Source of the DNA: Nocardia vinacea NBRC 16497
Lineage (GTDB): Bacteria; Actinomycetota; Actinomycetes; Mycobacteriales; Mycobacteriaceae
Direction: 5' to 3'
Length of the DNA: 52,872 bases
NCBI RefSeq assembly: GCF_000308835.1
Contig: NZ_BAGN01000108.1
Location: 1 to 52,872, forward strand
A program made the position numbers and the translations under genes. Positions 26,013-35,474 of this stretch are shown piece by piece (position 1 is the first letter of the stretch; each line of letters begins with the position of its first letter). Below the pieces are notes generated by a model, which made no database searches, was not told where the DNA came from, and worked only from the letters and a program-made list of their open reading frames with translations.

Positions 26013-27037
26013 CAACATCCCCCTCCGGGCACCGGCACACATATCCCGGTGATAGTGGCGGCGGACTGGTCGACGGTCACGCCGCCGCCGGGCTGGACGA
26101 AGGGCAGCAGGCGCTGTTCGAACGAGCGCAGGGAATCGAGGAGTGTGTTCATGCGGCCGCCGAGTTCCTGCAGTTTCGGGATCGCGTCGACGAGTGGCTG
26201 GGTCTGATCGCGCAGCGAGTCGTCCCAGATCCGGCCGAGCGGGGTGAACTTCTGCAGTAGCTGCGCGAGCCCGTGCAGCGCCCAGCTGAGCTGATCGCGG
26301 TTGTTGGCCACGATGTTCTCCAGCGTGCCGAAGGTTGTCATCAGCTGAACGAGGACGTCGGAATTCTTGTCGAGCGCCGTCAGGTATTCATCGCTCAGCG
26401 ACAGCGTTTGGGATATGTCCGCGTTCTGTTTGTCCATGATGGCGACGATGTCGCCGACCGCGCGGATCGCGTTGCGAACGGAGTCCGGACTCTTATCGAT
26501 CGAATCCGACAATACGGCGAGGTCCCGGCGGATGACGTCCCCGTCGGTGTTTCGCACGGGCTCGATGGCGTCCTGAAATGCCTGCGTCAGACGATAGGGG
26601 AGAATAACCCGCTGCATGGGGATGACCTTGTCGCCGAGCGGGCCGGTCCCGGCCGGTTGTACGGCCAGATAATATCCGCCGACAATGGTCAGCATGCGGA
26701 CGGCCAGTGTTGTCTGATCGCCGACGAAGACATTGCTCTCGACAGTGAATGTCATCCGTACCCGGTCGGATAGCAATTCGAAAGACTTCACCTTACCGGC
26801 GGGAATTCCGGCGATGCGTACATCGTCGCCGATGCGGACGGCACCGGCCTCGGCCAGCTCCGCGGAATACGTACGCTCCGGTGTGGTTCCGACGATATTG
26901 ACCACCCCGATGGTGGCGACAAGAATCAGTACCGCGATTATTCCGGAAATACCCCAACGCAGTTGTGCGCCGCGTTCGCTGCGGCTGGTGAACAGTGCTT
27001 GTAGGCGATGTCGCATTCGTGCGGCTATCGATGACAT
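26012..27037 (-). CDS. mceC: MceC subunit
   Basis: 341 residues from ATG 27037, overlapping mceB by 13 bases. A basic cytosolic start (SSIAARMRHRLQALFTSRSE) precedes the anchor ISGIIAVLILVATIGVVNIV, the MCE domain (ELAEAGAVRIGDDVRIAGIP) and a long helical tube segment. Ends in PGGGC, with a final Cys close to the end; short for MceC proteins, which often have Pro-rich tails. Confidence 0.92.
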   Translation of the reverse strand: MSSIAARMRHRLQALFTSRSERGAQLRWGISGIIAVLILVATIGVVNIVGTTPERTYSAELAEAGAVRIGDDVRIAGIPAGKVKSFELLSDRVRMTFTVESNVFVGDQTTLAVRMLTIVGGYYLAVQPAGTGPLGDKVIPMQRVILPYRLTQAFQDAIEPVRNTDGDVIRRDLAVLSDSIDKSPDSVRNAIRAVGDIVAIMDKQNADISQTLSLSDEYLTALDKNSDVLVQLMTTFGTLENIVANNRDQLSWALHGLAQLLQKFTPLGRIWDDSLRDQTQPLVDAIPKLQELGGRMNTLLDSLRSFEQRLLPFVQPGGGVTVDQSAATITGICVPVPGGGC

Positions 27038-28029
27038 AGCGTGATCCTCTGTCCGGCGATGAGTACCTGCAGCGGCTCAGGTGCGACCGCAATGCCATGC
27101 GAGCAGGTCATATTCGCGTCGGGTCCGGTTGGCGGGATGGTCGACGCCATGGTCTGAATCAACCCCGGCAGCCGGCCGAGCACCTCGATGGCCTGGTGTG
27201 AATTCGGAAGTACCCGATGGAGCAGCTCATCGAGATCCTTGTTCTTCTCGCCGGTGACGCCCAGTACGCTCAACAGATCCAGGAGCGGCCGCAACATCGG
27301 CGGGATTTCCAATCCGAATTGGACGAGGCCGGGTAATTTATCGGTGATCGTGATGAACAATGCCGTCAGGTTATTCATCAGTCTCATCGCATTGCCGGAT
27401 TTTCCGGCCATGTGGGCGGAAACCTGCGCGAAATTATTGACCAAGGTTGACAGCACCTGCTGACGATCGGAGGCATACCGGCTCAATCTATCGATGGCAT
27501 CGAGGGCCGGTCCGATTCCGTTGCCGTCGCCCTGCAAGACGGCGAGCATACTGTTCGCGAATTGGTTCAGATCGTCGGGCGACAATTGTGTCAGCACCGG
27601 CTGCAATCCGTTGAACAGTGTTGTGATGTCGAATGCCGGGACAGTATGCGCAGTATCGAAAATCGAGGCCGGCTTGCGGCGGTCACCCGGCAGATCGGGC
27701 TGCTGAATTTCGAGATAGCGGAAGCCGGTGAGGTTCTGGTAGCGAACGGCGACTTTGCTTTCGGTGTACAGCGGGTGGCTCGTGCTCACCGTGAAATGGA
27801 CCCGGGCGAGTGCACCGTCCAACTCGACATCGCGGACCTTTCCGACCTGCACGCCGTACAGGCGGACATCGTCGCCGAGTCGCAGTCCGTTCGCATCGGT
27901 GAAGATTGCGGTATAGGTGTCGGTACGGCCGCCGACCGGTCGTTCGATCAGCCGGAAGACGCCGACCAGGACGACGGCCATGGCGACGACCGAAATCATG
28001 ATGCGGATCCAGAGCCAACGTGTCGACAT
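27025..28029 (-). CDS. mceB: MceB subunit
   Basis: 334 residues; the start overlaps the mceA stop by one base. Anchor WIRIMISVVAMAVVLVGVFR, then the MCE domain YTAIFTDANGLRLGDDVRLY-GVQVGKVRDVE with the conserved GxxVGxV turn. The helical C-terminal part contains DLNQFANSMLAVLQGDGNGI. A Cys near the end (ANMTCSHGIA) may pair with the final ITLCHR. Confidence 0.92.
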   Translation of the reverse strand: MSTRWLWIRIMISVVAMAVVLVGVFRLIERPVGGRTDTYTAIFTDANGLRLGDDVRLYGVQVGKVRDVELDGALARVHFTVSTSHPLYTESKVAVRYQNLTGFRYLEIQQPDLPGDRRKPASIFDTAHTVPAFDITTLFNGLQPVLTQLSPDDLNQFANSMLAVLQGDGNGIGPALDAIDRLSRYASDRQQVLSTLVNNFAQVSAHMAGKSGNAMRLMNNLTALFITITDKLPGLVQFGLEIPPMLRPLLDLLSVLGVTGEKNKDLDELLHRVLPNSHQAIEVLGRLPGLIQTMASTIPPTGPDANMTCSHGIAVAPEPLQVLIAGQRITLCHR

Positions 28030-29087
28030 CAGCGCCCTCCTGCGCCGGGTTGGTGAGCGAGAAGCGCCGACAGCGGTGCCGACAGTCCGGGCACGGTGGT
28101 GAGGTCGATTCGAGCGTCGAGCACTGGACCAGAAGGAGAGTCGTGGAATGCTGCGCGGAGCCGGGCGAACAGTTCACGCATATCGTTGCCGGAGGGTTCC
28201 GGTGTGTCGACCGAAGCGGCCACCTGATCGAGGATCGCGATGGCGATAGGCATCAACCCGCCGAAATAGCGCTGCGACGTGTAGAGCGTGTCGGTCGCCG
28301 CCGGGAGCATGAGAGTTTGCACCTTGGCGAACATCTCCGAGAAACGAGTGATGTCTTCCTCGGTTTGCAGCTGCTGGTTCGTCAGGTCCGAATGCAACAG
28401 TTCCGCGGCTCCGGCCAGCAGTGCGGGTACGCCGGTGAGGGCTGACCCGTACTGGTCGAGCAGGAACGACGGGAGCAGCTGTTGGGTTTCGGTGTAAGAG
28501 CGAAGGGTGGTGCCGATCGCCTGCAAAAGCGGGGTGAAGGCGCTGATGTCGTGTGACATCTTGTGCAGCAGATCGGTGAGCCTGGGGGTGAGTACGTCGT
28601 CGGTGAGCTGACCGGTGGACTCGAGTAGCGCGGTCAGTGTGGCATCTCGTACTCGGTCGGCATCGCGGCCGGTCAGATCGACCAGGGATCCGTCGCTCAG
28701 GGGTCTGCCGCCGTCGATCGAGTTCAGTTGCAGCGTGGTGATTCCGAAGAGATTGCCGGGTGCGTAGTCGATGGTCAGCGCGTCGGTCAGACCGAACAGC
28801 TGGGATTGCTGCAGGTCCAATCCGATGCGCTGGCGGCCGGATCCGGCGATGGCGACCGAGGTGACCGAGCCGACCCGGACACCGTCGAGCCGGACGTCGG
28901 TACCGGGCGCGACCCCGACGCCGATACGTGGGGTGAGGAGGGTGACCTGGATGTCGTCGGCTGGTCGGCCGTCGGGGATCACGCGCCAGCCGACGACGGT
29001 CAGCGCGACGATCACGACGGCGCCGAAACCGAGGATTCGGGCCCGGCGGGGCCCGACTTCGGTTCCGGGCAGGGCGTAGGCAGGCAT
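28029..29087 (-). CDS. mceA: MceA subunit
   Basis: 352 residues, 4 bases after yrbEB. Anchor ILGFGAVVIVALTVVGWRVI, MCE domain IQVTLLTPRIGVGVAPGTDV-RLDGVRVGSVTSVAI, then long helices ending HQPGAGGR. First of the six pore subunits in the operon. No adhesin-like RGD motif is visible. Confidence 0.92.
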   Translation of the reverse strand: MPAYALPGTEVGPRRARILGFGAVVIVALTVVGWRVIPDGRPADDIQVTLLTPRIGVGVAPGTDVRLDGVRVGSVTSVAIAGSGRQRIGLDLQQSQLFGLTDALTIDYAPGNLFGITTLQLNSIDGGRPLSDGSLVDLTGRDADRVRDATLTALLESTGQLTDDVLTPRLTDLLHKMSHDISAFTPLLQAIGTTLRSYTETQQLLPSFLLDQYGSALTGVPALLAGAAELLHSDLTNQQLQTEEDITRFSEMFAKVQTLMLPAATDTLYTSQRYFGGLMPIAIAILDQVAASVDTPEPSGNDMRELFARLRAAFHDSPSGPVLDARIDLTTVPGLSAPLSALLAHQPGAGGR

Positions 29088-29091
29088 GAGG

Positions 29092-29955
29092 TTATCCGGT
29101 GAACGTGATGGGGGATTGGAATCCCCAGAGAACGATGGTTGTGAGCATGTCGAGGGCGATGATCGAGACCAGGCTGGCTCGGATCGCGCGCCCGGAGGCG
29201 ATTCCGACGCCCTCGGGGCCGCCGGTGGCGAAAAATCCTTGGTAACAATGGATCAGGACCACGGCGAGGGCGAACACCATCACCTTGATTGTGGCGGCGA
29301 CGACGTCCCAGCCCAGCACGAATTGATCGAAGTAGTGGTTGTAGGTTCCGGCCGGGGTACCGTGGATCGTGGTCACGATCAGTTTGCACGACAGATAGCT
29401 GAGAATCAGTGCCACCACGAAAGCCGGTGCGACCGAGACGATTCCGGCGATGACGCGGGTGGTGACGACAAACGGCACCGATCGCACCCCGAGCGATTCG
29501 AGTGCGTCGATTTCCTCGGAGATGCGCATGGAGCCGATTTCCGCGGTCATCCGGCAGCCGGCCTGGGCGGCGAATCCCACTCCGGCTGCGATGGGCGCGA
29601 GTTCGCGGGTGACGCCGAAGGCCGAGATCAGGCCGCTGAGTTGTCCCAGCGACAACAGATTGAGCGCGCTGTAGGCCTCAATCCCGATGGATGCGCCCAT
29701 CGCGGCGCCCATCAGCAGCATCAGCGGCACCACGCCGCCGCCGATGATCACCGACCCGCGGCCCCAGGTCATATCGGTGATCACCGCGAGCGTCTGGCGC
29801 CGGTAGTGCACCAGGGTGTACGGCAGCGACGACAGCACCTGCCAGCCGAATCCGAGGACAAATCCGATCGACTCGAACGGGCTCATCGGACGGATCCGCT
29901 TCCGGATGCGGTTGGCCCACCGCAGGCCGGGCGGGGTGTACGGCGTCGCCGTCAT
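29092..29955 (-). CDS. yrbEB: YrbEB/MlaE-type permease of Mce transporter
   Basis: 287 residues; ATG 29955 overlaps the yrbEA stop by one base. Polytopic MlaE-family protein with the conserved loop RMTAEIGSMRISEEIDALES-LG preceded by GVGFAAQAGC, the EQ-loop-like region that contacts the MceG ATPase. About five hydrophobic segments, ending LVSIIALDMLTTIVLWGFQS. It forms the inner-membrane channel with YrbEA. No MceG gene is in the window, consistent with a shared ATPase encoded elsewhere. Confidence 0.92.
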   Translation of the reverse strand: MTATPYTPPGLRWANRIRKRIRPMSPFESIGFVLGFGWQVLSSLPYTLVHYRRQTLAVITDMTWGRGSVIIGGGVVPLMLLMGAAMGASIGIEAYSALNLLSLGQLSGLISAFGVTRELAPIAAGVGFAAQAGCRMTAEIGSMRISEEIDALESLGVRSVPFVVTTRVIAGIVSVAPAFVVALILSYLSCKLIVTTIHGTPAGTYNHYFDQFVLGWDVVAATIKVMVFALAVVLIHCYQGFFATGGPEGVGIASGRAIRASLVSIIALDMLTTIVLWGFQSPITFTG

Positions 29956-30812
29956 CAGGCCATCCTCACCGGAAAGAACATTGTGACCCCCTGGGTGATG
30001 GCGGTATTGAGGACGGTGACCGCAGCAACGGACATGACGACGGCGGCGTTGACCCCATCGGCTACCCCGCGTGGTCCGCCCCGCGCCTCGAGTCCCCGCT
30101 GGCAGGCGATGACAACAACCAGGAAGCCGAAGATCAACGCCTTGATCAGCGACACCCAGATGTCCAGCGGCGTGGTGAACGCGCCGAACGACTGCCAGTA
30201 GCTGCCCGGGGTGACATCGAGGGCAGTGATGGCGACGGCGAAGCCGGACGCGATGCCGACGGCGACGATCAGGACGTTGAGCAGGGGAGCGATGAGCATC
30301 ATCGCCACGAGCCGGGGAACGACCAGGCGCTGGACCGGGTCGATACCCATGACGCGCATGGCATCGACCTCTTCCCGGATTGTCTGTGCGCCCAGATCGG
30401 AGGCGATCGCGGCGGACCCGGCGCCGCCGAGCATCATCGCGGTCGCCAGGGGTGCTCCCTGCTTGATCACGCCCAGCCCCCCGGCGGCGCCGATCATCGA
30501 GTCGGCGCCCAGCTGGGACACGATATTGCCGACCTGGGTGGACACGATGACCCCGAACGGAATGGCCATCAGCACGCTCGGAATCGCGGTGACCTTGATC
30601 AAAAACCATGCCTGCGCGAGCGTTTCGTGAGTGCGGAACCGCATCCGCAGCGCGTCGGTGACGCCGATCCGGGCCGCCTGGCACCCCATCCGCAAGGCGC
30701 GGCCGAAGGTGGCGAGGCTGGAGAGGACGGTGTCGGAGAAATTGCGGCGCAGTGCCGCGTGAGCCTGGGGTTGTTGCGCCACGGGGCGCATATTCAGATC
30801 AGTGGTCGACAT
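29955..30812 (-). CDS. yrbEA: YrbEA/MlaE-type permease of Mce transporter
   Basis: 285 residues from ATG 30812 with AAGAGG five bases upstream; the longer frame would start inside the operator region. MlaE domain with ALATAMMLGGAGSAAIASDL-style segments and the loop TIREEVDAMRVMGIDPVQRL that couples to the ATPase. Five hydrophobic segments. First gene of the nine-gene leftward operon (30812-22199), in which almost every junction overlaps, so one transcript is expected. Confidence 0.92.
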   Translation of the reverse strand: MSTTDLNMRPVAQQPQAHAALRRNFSDTVLSSLATFGRALRMGCQAARIGVTDALRMRFRTHETLAQAWFLIKVTAIPSVLMAIPFGVIVSTQVGNIVSQLGADSMIGAAGGLGVIKQGAPLATAMMLGGAGSAAIASDLGAQTIREEVDAMRVMGIDPVQRLVVPRLVAMMLIAPLLNVLIVAVGIASGFAVAITALDVTPGSYWQSFGAFTTPLDIWVSLIKALIFGFLVVVIACQRGLEARGGPRGVADGVNAAVVMSVAAVTVLNTAITQGVTMFFPVRMA

Positions 30813-30875
30813 CGAACCTCTTCGCGTGTCCGCCGAGCTATGCGGCAGAACGTACCATATGACCTGTACCACATT

Positions 30876-30888
30876 CCAGACATGTATC
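30876..30888. promoter_or_regulatory. Operator-like word upstream of the mce operon
   Basis: CCAGACATGTATC is identical over 13 bases to 52272-52284 before the aldehyde dehydrogenase, and shares CCAGACA with the big palindrome before cyp51. It is 64 bases upstream of the yrbEA ATG. A second weak pair, GTACC...GTACC (30852-30870), lies next to it. Confidence 0.6.
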
Positions 30889-30899
30889 CAGAAAGGTGC

Positions 30900-31474
30900 T
30901 CTGGTCGGTTGGTGGCCGGTCCGTTTCTCTCTTTGAGCTGTTCAGAGGCGTGGCAGCTGTACGGCTGTCACATCACGGCGGGTCGCGTCGTGTCCGATGG
31001 ACCCGTTCGGCGGTAGTAGCTGCCGAGGCGTTCTATGAAGCCGTTGTGTGTCGCAAACACATCCGCTGCGTGGACCTATCGGCCGGACTTGGCCAGTGGG
31101 TTGGTGCCGCCACCGGCGCGGCCGCGGCCGGATTCGGGGGAGACCGTTTCGACGGTGGTGGCCGCGGCGACAATGTCGGAGTAGCGACCGAGAACCAGAA
31201 GTCTTCGCCGCAGGGCGTGTATGGATTGGCGCATCGGTCTTCTGGAGGGTGCGGGCTCTCGGGTGGGGCGTCAACGGGGCGCGGCGATCGCACAGGTGGC
31301 TTCAACTGATGGAGCAGCATCGGCCATACAGTGAAGAGCTTTCGTGTACGGTGTGAGATCGGTCAGTTGTTCGGTCTGCTGTATGTACACATGTCCGATT
31401 CGCGGTTCGCCGCAGGACGTACAACGCATCAGGAGCGAGGAGGTGGGCCGGAACTCGTCGAAGGAATCGAGCAT
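30900..31474. other. Intergenic region between mce operon and ADH pseudogene; no gene
   Basis: About 575 bases of divergent intergenic DNA. No frame shows a family motif. TGTACACATGTCCG near 31384-31397 resembles the window's operator word and could control the ADH gene. Confidence 0.5.
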
Positions 31475-32562
31475 ATGGAGATCACCGCCGCAGTGGCCCG
31501 GGGCGCCTCAGCGCCCTTCTCGGTCGAGCGTTTGACGCTCATGCCGCCGGGAGCCGATGAAGTTTTGGTTCGGATCGTCGCCTCGGGGATCTGCGCATCG
31601 GATTTGACGGCGAAGAAGAACTTCCCTGCCGAAATGCCGATCGTTCTCGGTCATGAGGGTGCCGGAGTTGTCGAGCAGGTAGGTGCGAACGTCAAGGGTG
31701 TGACGGTGGGGGATCATGTCGTGGTCACATTCGACAGTTGTGGTTCCTGTGTGCGATGCGAAGGCGGTCTACCGGGATATTGCGAGGATTGGGTCGGCTT
31801 GAACGCGGGCCGATTCGGTGCCGAATCCCCCCTGGTGAACGGTGAAGTGCCTGTGGTCGGCGGGTTCTTCGGGCAGTCCAGTTTCGCCTCACATGTCCTT
31901 GCTTCGGTGCGAAGTCTCGTGGTCGTTGATCGCGACGTCGATCTGGCGATGATCGCAGGCTTCGCCTGCGCGATCCAGACCGGTGCAGGCACGGTGGCCA
32001 ACGTGCTGCGGCCAGGCTCGGAATCGTCGCTGGTGGTCTTCGGTGTCGGTGGTGTCGGTATGGCCGCGGTGATGGCGGCCAGAGCGCTCGGGGTCGGAAC
32101 GGTGGTGGCGGTGGATCTGTCGGCTCCGCGACTGGACCTCGCGCGGGAGCTGGGTGCCGACTTCGCCATCGATGGCGATGCCGACGATGTGGCAGACAAG
32201 TCGCGGCCGCGACCAAAGGAGGGGCCACCCACGCCCTGGATACGACCGGACTGGCTTCGGTGGTCGCTCACGCCATTGATTCGCTGGCTCCGCTGGGAAC
32301 GTTGGCTGTTGTTGCGCTCGGCGAGCCGACCCTGCCGATCGAGGTCGCGAAGTTGATCGGTCAAGGTAAGACTCTTCGCGGTGCCATCGAAGGTGACGCG
32401 GAGCCGCAACGGTTCATACCCGAACTGATCGAGTGGTATCGGGAGGGCCTGCTGCCGATGGAGAAGATCGTGCGAACTTATCCGTTCGGCAACATCAACG
32501 ACGCTGTCGCAGCAGCCGAGAGCGGTGCAGTTATCAAGTCAGTATTGGTCTTTCCTTCTTGA
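31475..32562 (+). pseudogene. Zinc alcohol dehydrogenase (aryl-alcohol type), frameshifted
   Basis: Starts at ATG 31475 (MEITAAVARGASAPFSVERL). MDR-superfamily landmarks: catalytic-zinc Cys in ASGICASDLT, GHEGAGVV, structural-zinc cysteines in FDSCGSCVRCEGGLPGYC, and the NAD motif VFGVGGVGMAAVMAARALG. Near 32196-32203 the frame changes; the alternative frame reads VAAATKGGATHALDTTGLAS and then AIDSLAPLGTLAVVALGEPT through AVIKSVLVF, stopping at 32562. Combined length fits a full benzyl-alcohol-dehydrogenase-like enzyme. A single small indel separates it from function, so either recent inactivation or a base-calling error. Confidence 0.85.
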
Positions 32563-32681
32563 CTCCGGCACCGAATCAGGACGGTGGCTCACCTCCTGAC
32601 CGGCCACTGCGGCCTCACTATCGCGAGCGCGACCTGGTGCCGAATGGGCCCAGATTCGACCAGATTCACGAAAGGGATCTC

Positions 32682-33191
32682 ATGTCCGGTTTGTACCCCT
32701 GCATCCACGTCGACACCGGCTTTGTCGAGGTGGCTCCTCATCGCTTCTCCAACAGCGTCGACCTGAACATCACTCCCGGGCAGCTGTTTCAGGTGCTCGG
32801 TGACGCCGGATCCTGGCCGAAATGGGCGAAGGTGATCACCGGGGTGCGCTGGACGAGCCCCGAGCCGCGTGGTGTCGGCACCACTCGAACAGTTTCCATG
32901 CGGGCCGGCATCACCGGCAACGAGGAGTTCCTGGCGTGGGAGCCCGACAGCCACATGGCATTTCGGTTCAACGAATGCTCCACCCGCGGGATCACCGCCT
33001 TCGCCGAGGACTATCGAATTGTGCCCACTACAGCTGGATGCCGACTGACCTGGACTCTGGCTATGAGCGGAGACACAGTGACAAACTTGTCGATCAAGCT
33101 TGTCCGGCCATTGATGAACCTGGCCTTCCGATGGTTTCTGCGTAACCTACGGAAATTAACGGATTTGCAATTCGCATCAACCCCGGCGTGA
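32682..33191 (+). CDS. SRPBCC (START-like) family protein
   Basis: 169 residues from ATG 32682 with an AAAGGG site. Polyketide-cyclase/dehydrase-like pattern: NSVDLNITPGQLFQVLGDAG-SWPKWAKVITGVRW, then GTTRTVSMRAGITGNEEFLA and the C-terminal helix LVRPLMNLAFRWFLRNLRKL that packs on the ligand cavity. Such proteins bind hydrophobic ligands; specificity is unknown. It follows the ADH pseudogene by 120 bases and may have been co-transcribed. Confidence 0.82.
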   Translation: MSGLYPCIHVDTGFVEVAPHRFSNSVDLNITPGQLFQVLGDAGSWPKWAKVITGVRWTSPEPRGVGTTRTVSMRAGITGNEEFLAWEPDSHMAFRFNECSTRGITAFAEDYRIVPTTAGCRLTWTLAMSGDTVTNLSIKLVRPLMNLAFRWFLRNLRKLTDLQFASTPA

Positions 33192-33211
33192 GCGCGAGCC
33201 ATCGTCAGTGT

Positions 33212-33286
33212 GACGAGTCCTCCGCGGCCAGATCCGAATTCATGGTTGACGACGGACTGATCGCCGCGGAGCCGCACAAGATGTAA
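33212..33286 (+). pseudogene. C-terminal remnant of an SDR gene
   Basis: 25 codons reading DESSAARSEFMVDDGLIAAE-PHKM-stop. This lines up with the C-terminus of the SDR at 37252 ([22 protein letters not shown]). Upstream homology is lost within a few codons, at the end of the SRPBCC gene. Only the tail survives. Confidence 0.75.
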
Positions 33287-33374
33287 CAGCCCGTTAGATC
33301 TGTCGTAACCATGGCGGCCCGTCTCACCGCGGATGAGCGAGGTAGTGGCACCGGTTTCGCCGAGAATCGGAAAG

Positions 33375-33859
<485 letters not shown>

Positions 33860-33903
33860 CCGGACGTGGAACTCACCTGTAACCGCCACGGAAGGAATGG
33901 ATT

Positions 33904-34654
33904 ATGACGAGACGGTTGGCTGGGCGGGTTGCCCTGATCAGCGGCGGCGCTTCGGGCATGGGCGCTTCTCATGCGCGGGCCTTCGTCGCGGAAGGCGCTT
34001 CGGTCGTGATCGGCGATATCGCGGACGAGGGCGGAGCCAGGCTGGTGGATGAACTTGGTGACCAGGCTGCCTACGTCCATCTCGATGTGACGCGGTCCGA
34101 AGATTGGGACATTGCCGTCGCCGAGACGGTCCGGCGGTTCGGCGCACTGAACGTGCTGGTGAACAATGCGGGCATCTTGGACGGTGGAGCATTGGGCGCC
34201 TACACCGAGAAGCAGTGGCAGCAGGTGCTGGCGGTCGACCTCACCGGCCCGTTTCTTGGTCTGACGGCGGCGCGCGATGCACTTGTCGCTGCCCAGCCGT
34301 CATCGGTGGTGAACATTTCGTCGGCCGCCGGGATCCAGGGCGTCGCCGGAATGCACGCCTACACAGCGTCGAAGTTCGGGTTACGTGGATTCACGAAATC
34401 CGCTGCCCTGGAACTGGCTCCGCATGGCGTACGTGTCAACTCGGTCCACCCGGGCGGGATCCTCACCCCGATGATCGGCGCGATGGCCGGCGACGTCACC
34501 GTCGATCGGGATGGGAACACGCTGGCCCGTCTGGGTTTACCCGAGGAGGTCACGAGCCTCGTCGTCTTTCTGGCCAGTGCGGAATCCAGTTACTGCAACG
34601 GAGCGGAGTACGTCGTGGGATGGCGGCATGACCGCAGGATCCACCTTCGGATGA
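33904..34654 (+). pseudogene. Short-chain dehydrogenase with a frameshift five codons before the conserved end motif
   Basis: Rossmann start VALISGGASGMGASHARAFV, NNAG (LNVLVNNAGIL), catalytic Ser in VNISSAAG and YTASK are intact, as expected for a 3alpha/20beta-hydroxysteroid-dehydrogenase-like SDR. Near 34616-34619 an extra G changes GAEYVVDGGMTAGSTFG-stop (which would end at 34654) into GAEYVVGWRHDRR; the open frame then runs on to 34836 across the opposite-strand DUF1059 gene. The core enzyme is nearly complete, so it may retain activity with an altered tail. Otherwise this is a base-calling error. Confidence 0.8.
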
Positions 34655-34668
34655 CGCGGACCCACGAA

Positions 34669-34818
34669 TCAGTATGCGATGAAGAGGATTTCGTCGCGGG
34701 TGTACCGATGCTCTGGGTGTTTCTCAGCGAGGTGGGCTCGAACCTGCTCGACAAGGTCGTCCTCGTCTGTGCCGCGGATGTACTCACCGCACGGGCAACT
34801 GAGGCGAGTCTTCTTCAT
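34669..34818 (-). CDS. DUF1059-family small protein
   Basis: 49 residues, KKTRLSCPCGEYIRGTDEDD-LVEQVRAHLAEKHPEHRYTR. The CPCG and HLAEKHP pattern defines this small family, of unknown function; a metal site is plausible. Three consecutive ATGs (34824, 34821, 34818) follow AAGGAG; only the third has normal spacing, so I start at 34818. Upstream of it lies the leftward TetR gene. Confidence 0.8.
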   Translation of the reverse strand: MKKTRLSCPCGEYIRGTDEDDLVEQVRAHLAEKHPEHRYTRDEILFIAY

Positions 34819-34873
34819 CATCATCTCCTTGTCTGACGTGCTCGGGTTGCCGTGCAGGTCGGCCCTTGTCCGG

Positions 34874-35392
34874 TCAGCGGCGATCGAGTATGCGCTGTAC
34901 GAGTTGTTCGGGTGAGCGTTCGCCGCGAGAATCGGCGGCGTACCAGGTTGCGGCGTCGAACAGGGCGGCGGTGTAGATCGCCTCCAGGTTCTGGATGATC
35001 GTGGTGTCGGGGAGCGGCCCCAGCGCGGCGCGGATTCTGCGCTGTATCTCACCCGCTGTCCGCGCACGCAGGCGAAGCACATCGAGGGCGTCGGATCTGA
35101 CATCGTGCCCGCTCCCGGAATTCATATGTCCGGATATCGCCCGTGCACGCGGCACCGAGATCAGTTGGCGCCACAGTACTTCCGAGATCAATTGCGCATC
35201 GCATCCGAAGTATGCGTGCGCGGATGAGAGGTTGACGCCAGCCTGGCGGGCGATGGCCTGAACGGTGAGGCTCCCGAAGCCCTCTCGGGCGATGACGGTC
35301 CGAGCCGAATCGAGTAGCCGATCGAATATCTCGGCCGGATCCGTCTCGGGGTGGTCGGGCAGCTGACCTGCAGCAGACAGTAGATCGGACAT
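34874..35392 (-). CDS. TetR-family regulator
   Basis: 172 residues. DNA-binding domain FDRLLDSARTVIAREGFGSL-TVQAIARQAGVNLSSAHAYFG (recognition helix SSAHAYFG), then WRQLISVPRARAIS as in the TetR at 45728 (YWRRLIAAPPLE), so the two are related. Shorter than the usual 190-210 residues. The palindrome GGACATATGTCC overlaps its start codon, which suggests autorepression. It is followed by DUF1059 and preceded by the LLM oxidoreductase on the same strand. Confidence 0.85.
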   Translation of the reverse strand: MSDLLSAAGQLPDHPETDPAEIFDRLLDSARTVIAREGFGSLTVQAIARQAGVNLSSAHAYFGCDAQLISEVLWRQLISVPRARAISGHMNSGSGHDVRSDALDVLRLRARTAGEIQRRIRAALGPLPDTTIIQNLEAIYTAALFDAATWYAADSRGERSPEQLVQRILDRR

Positions 35393-35398
35393 ATGTCC
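35387..35398. promoter_or_regulatory. Palindrome over the TetR start codon
   Basis: GGACATATGTCC is a 12-base perfect palindrome covering the ATG of the TetR gene. It shares GGACAT with the larger operators at 45182, 46316 and 52102. Confidence 0.55.
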
Positions 35399-35474
35399 GA
35401 ACGATAGTCTTGTCTGATGTACAAGGCAAGGGACCGTCTTGTCGGATAGGTGATCGCACGTTGCGGCCGGATCG

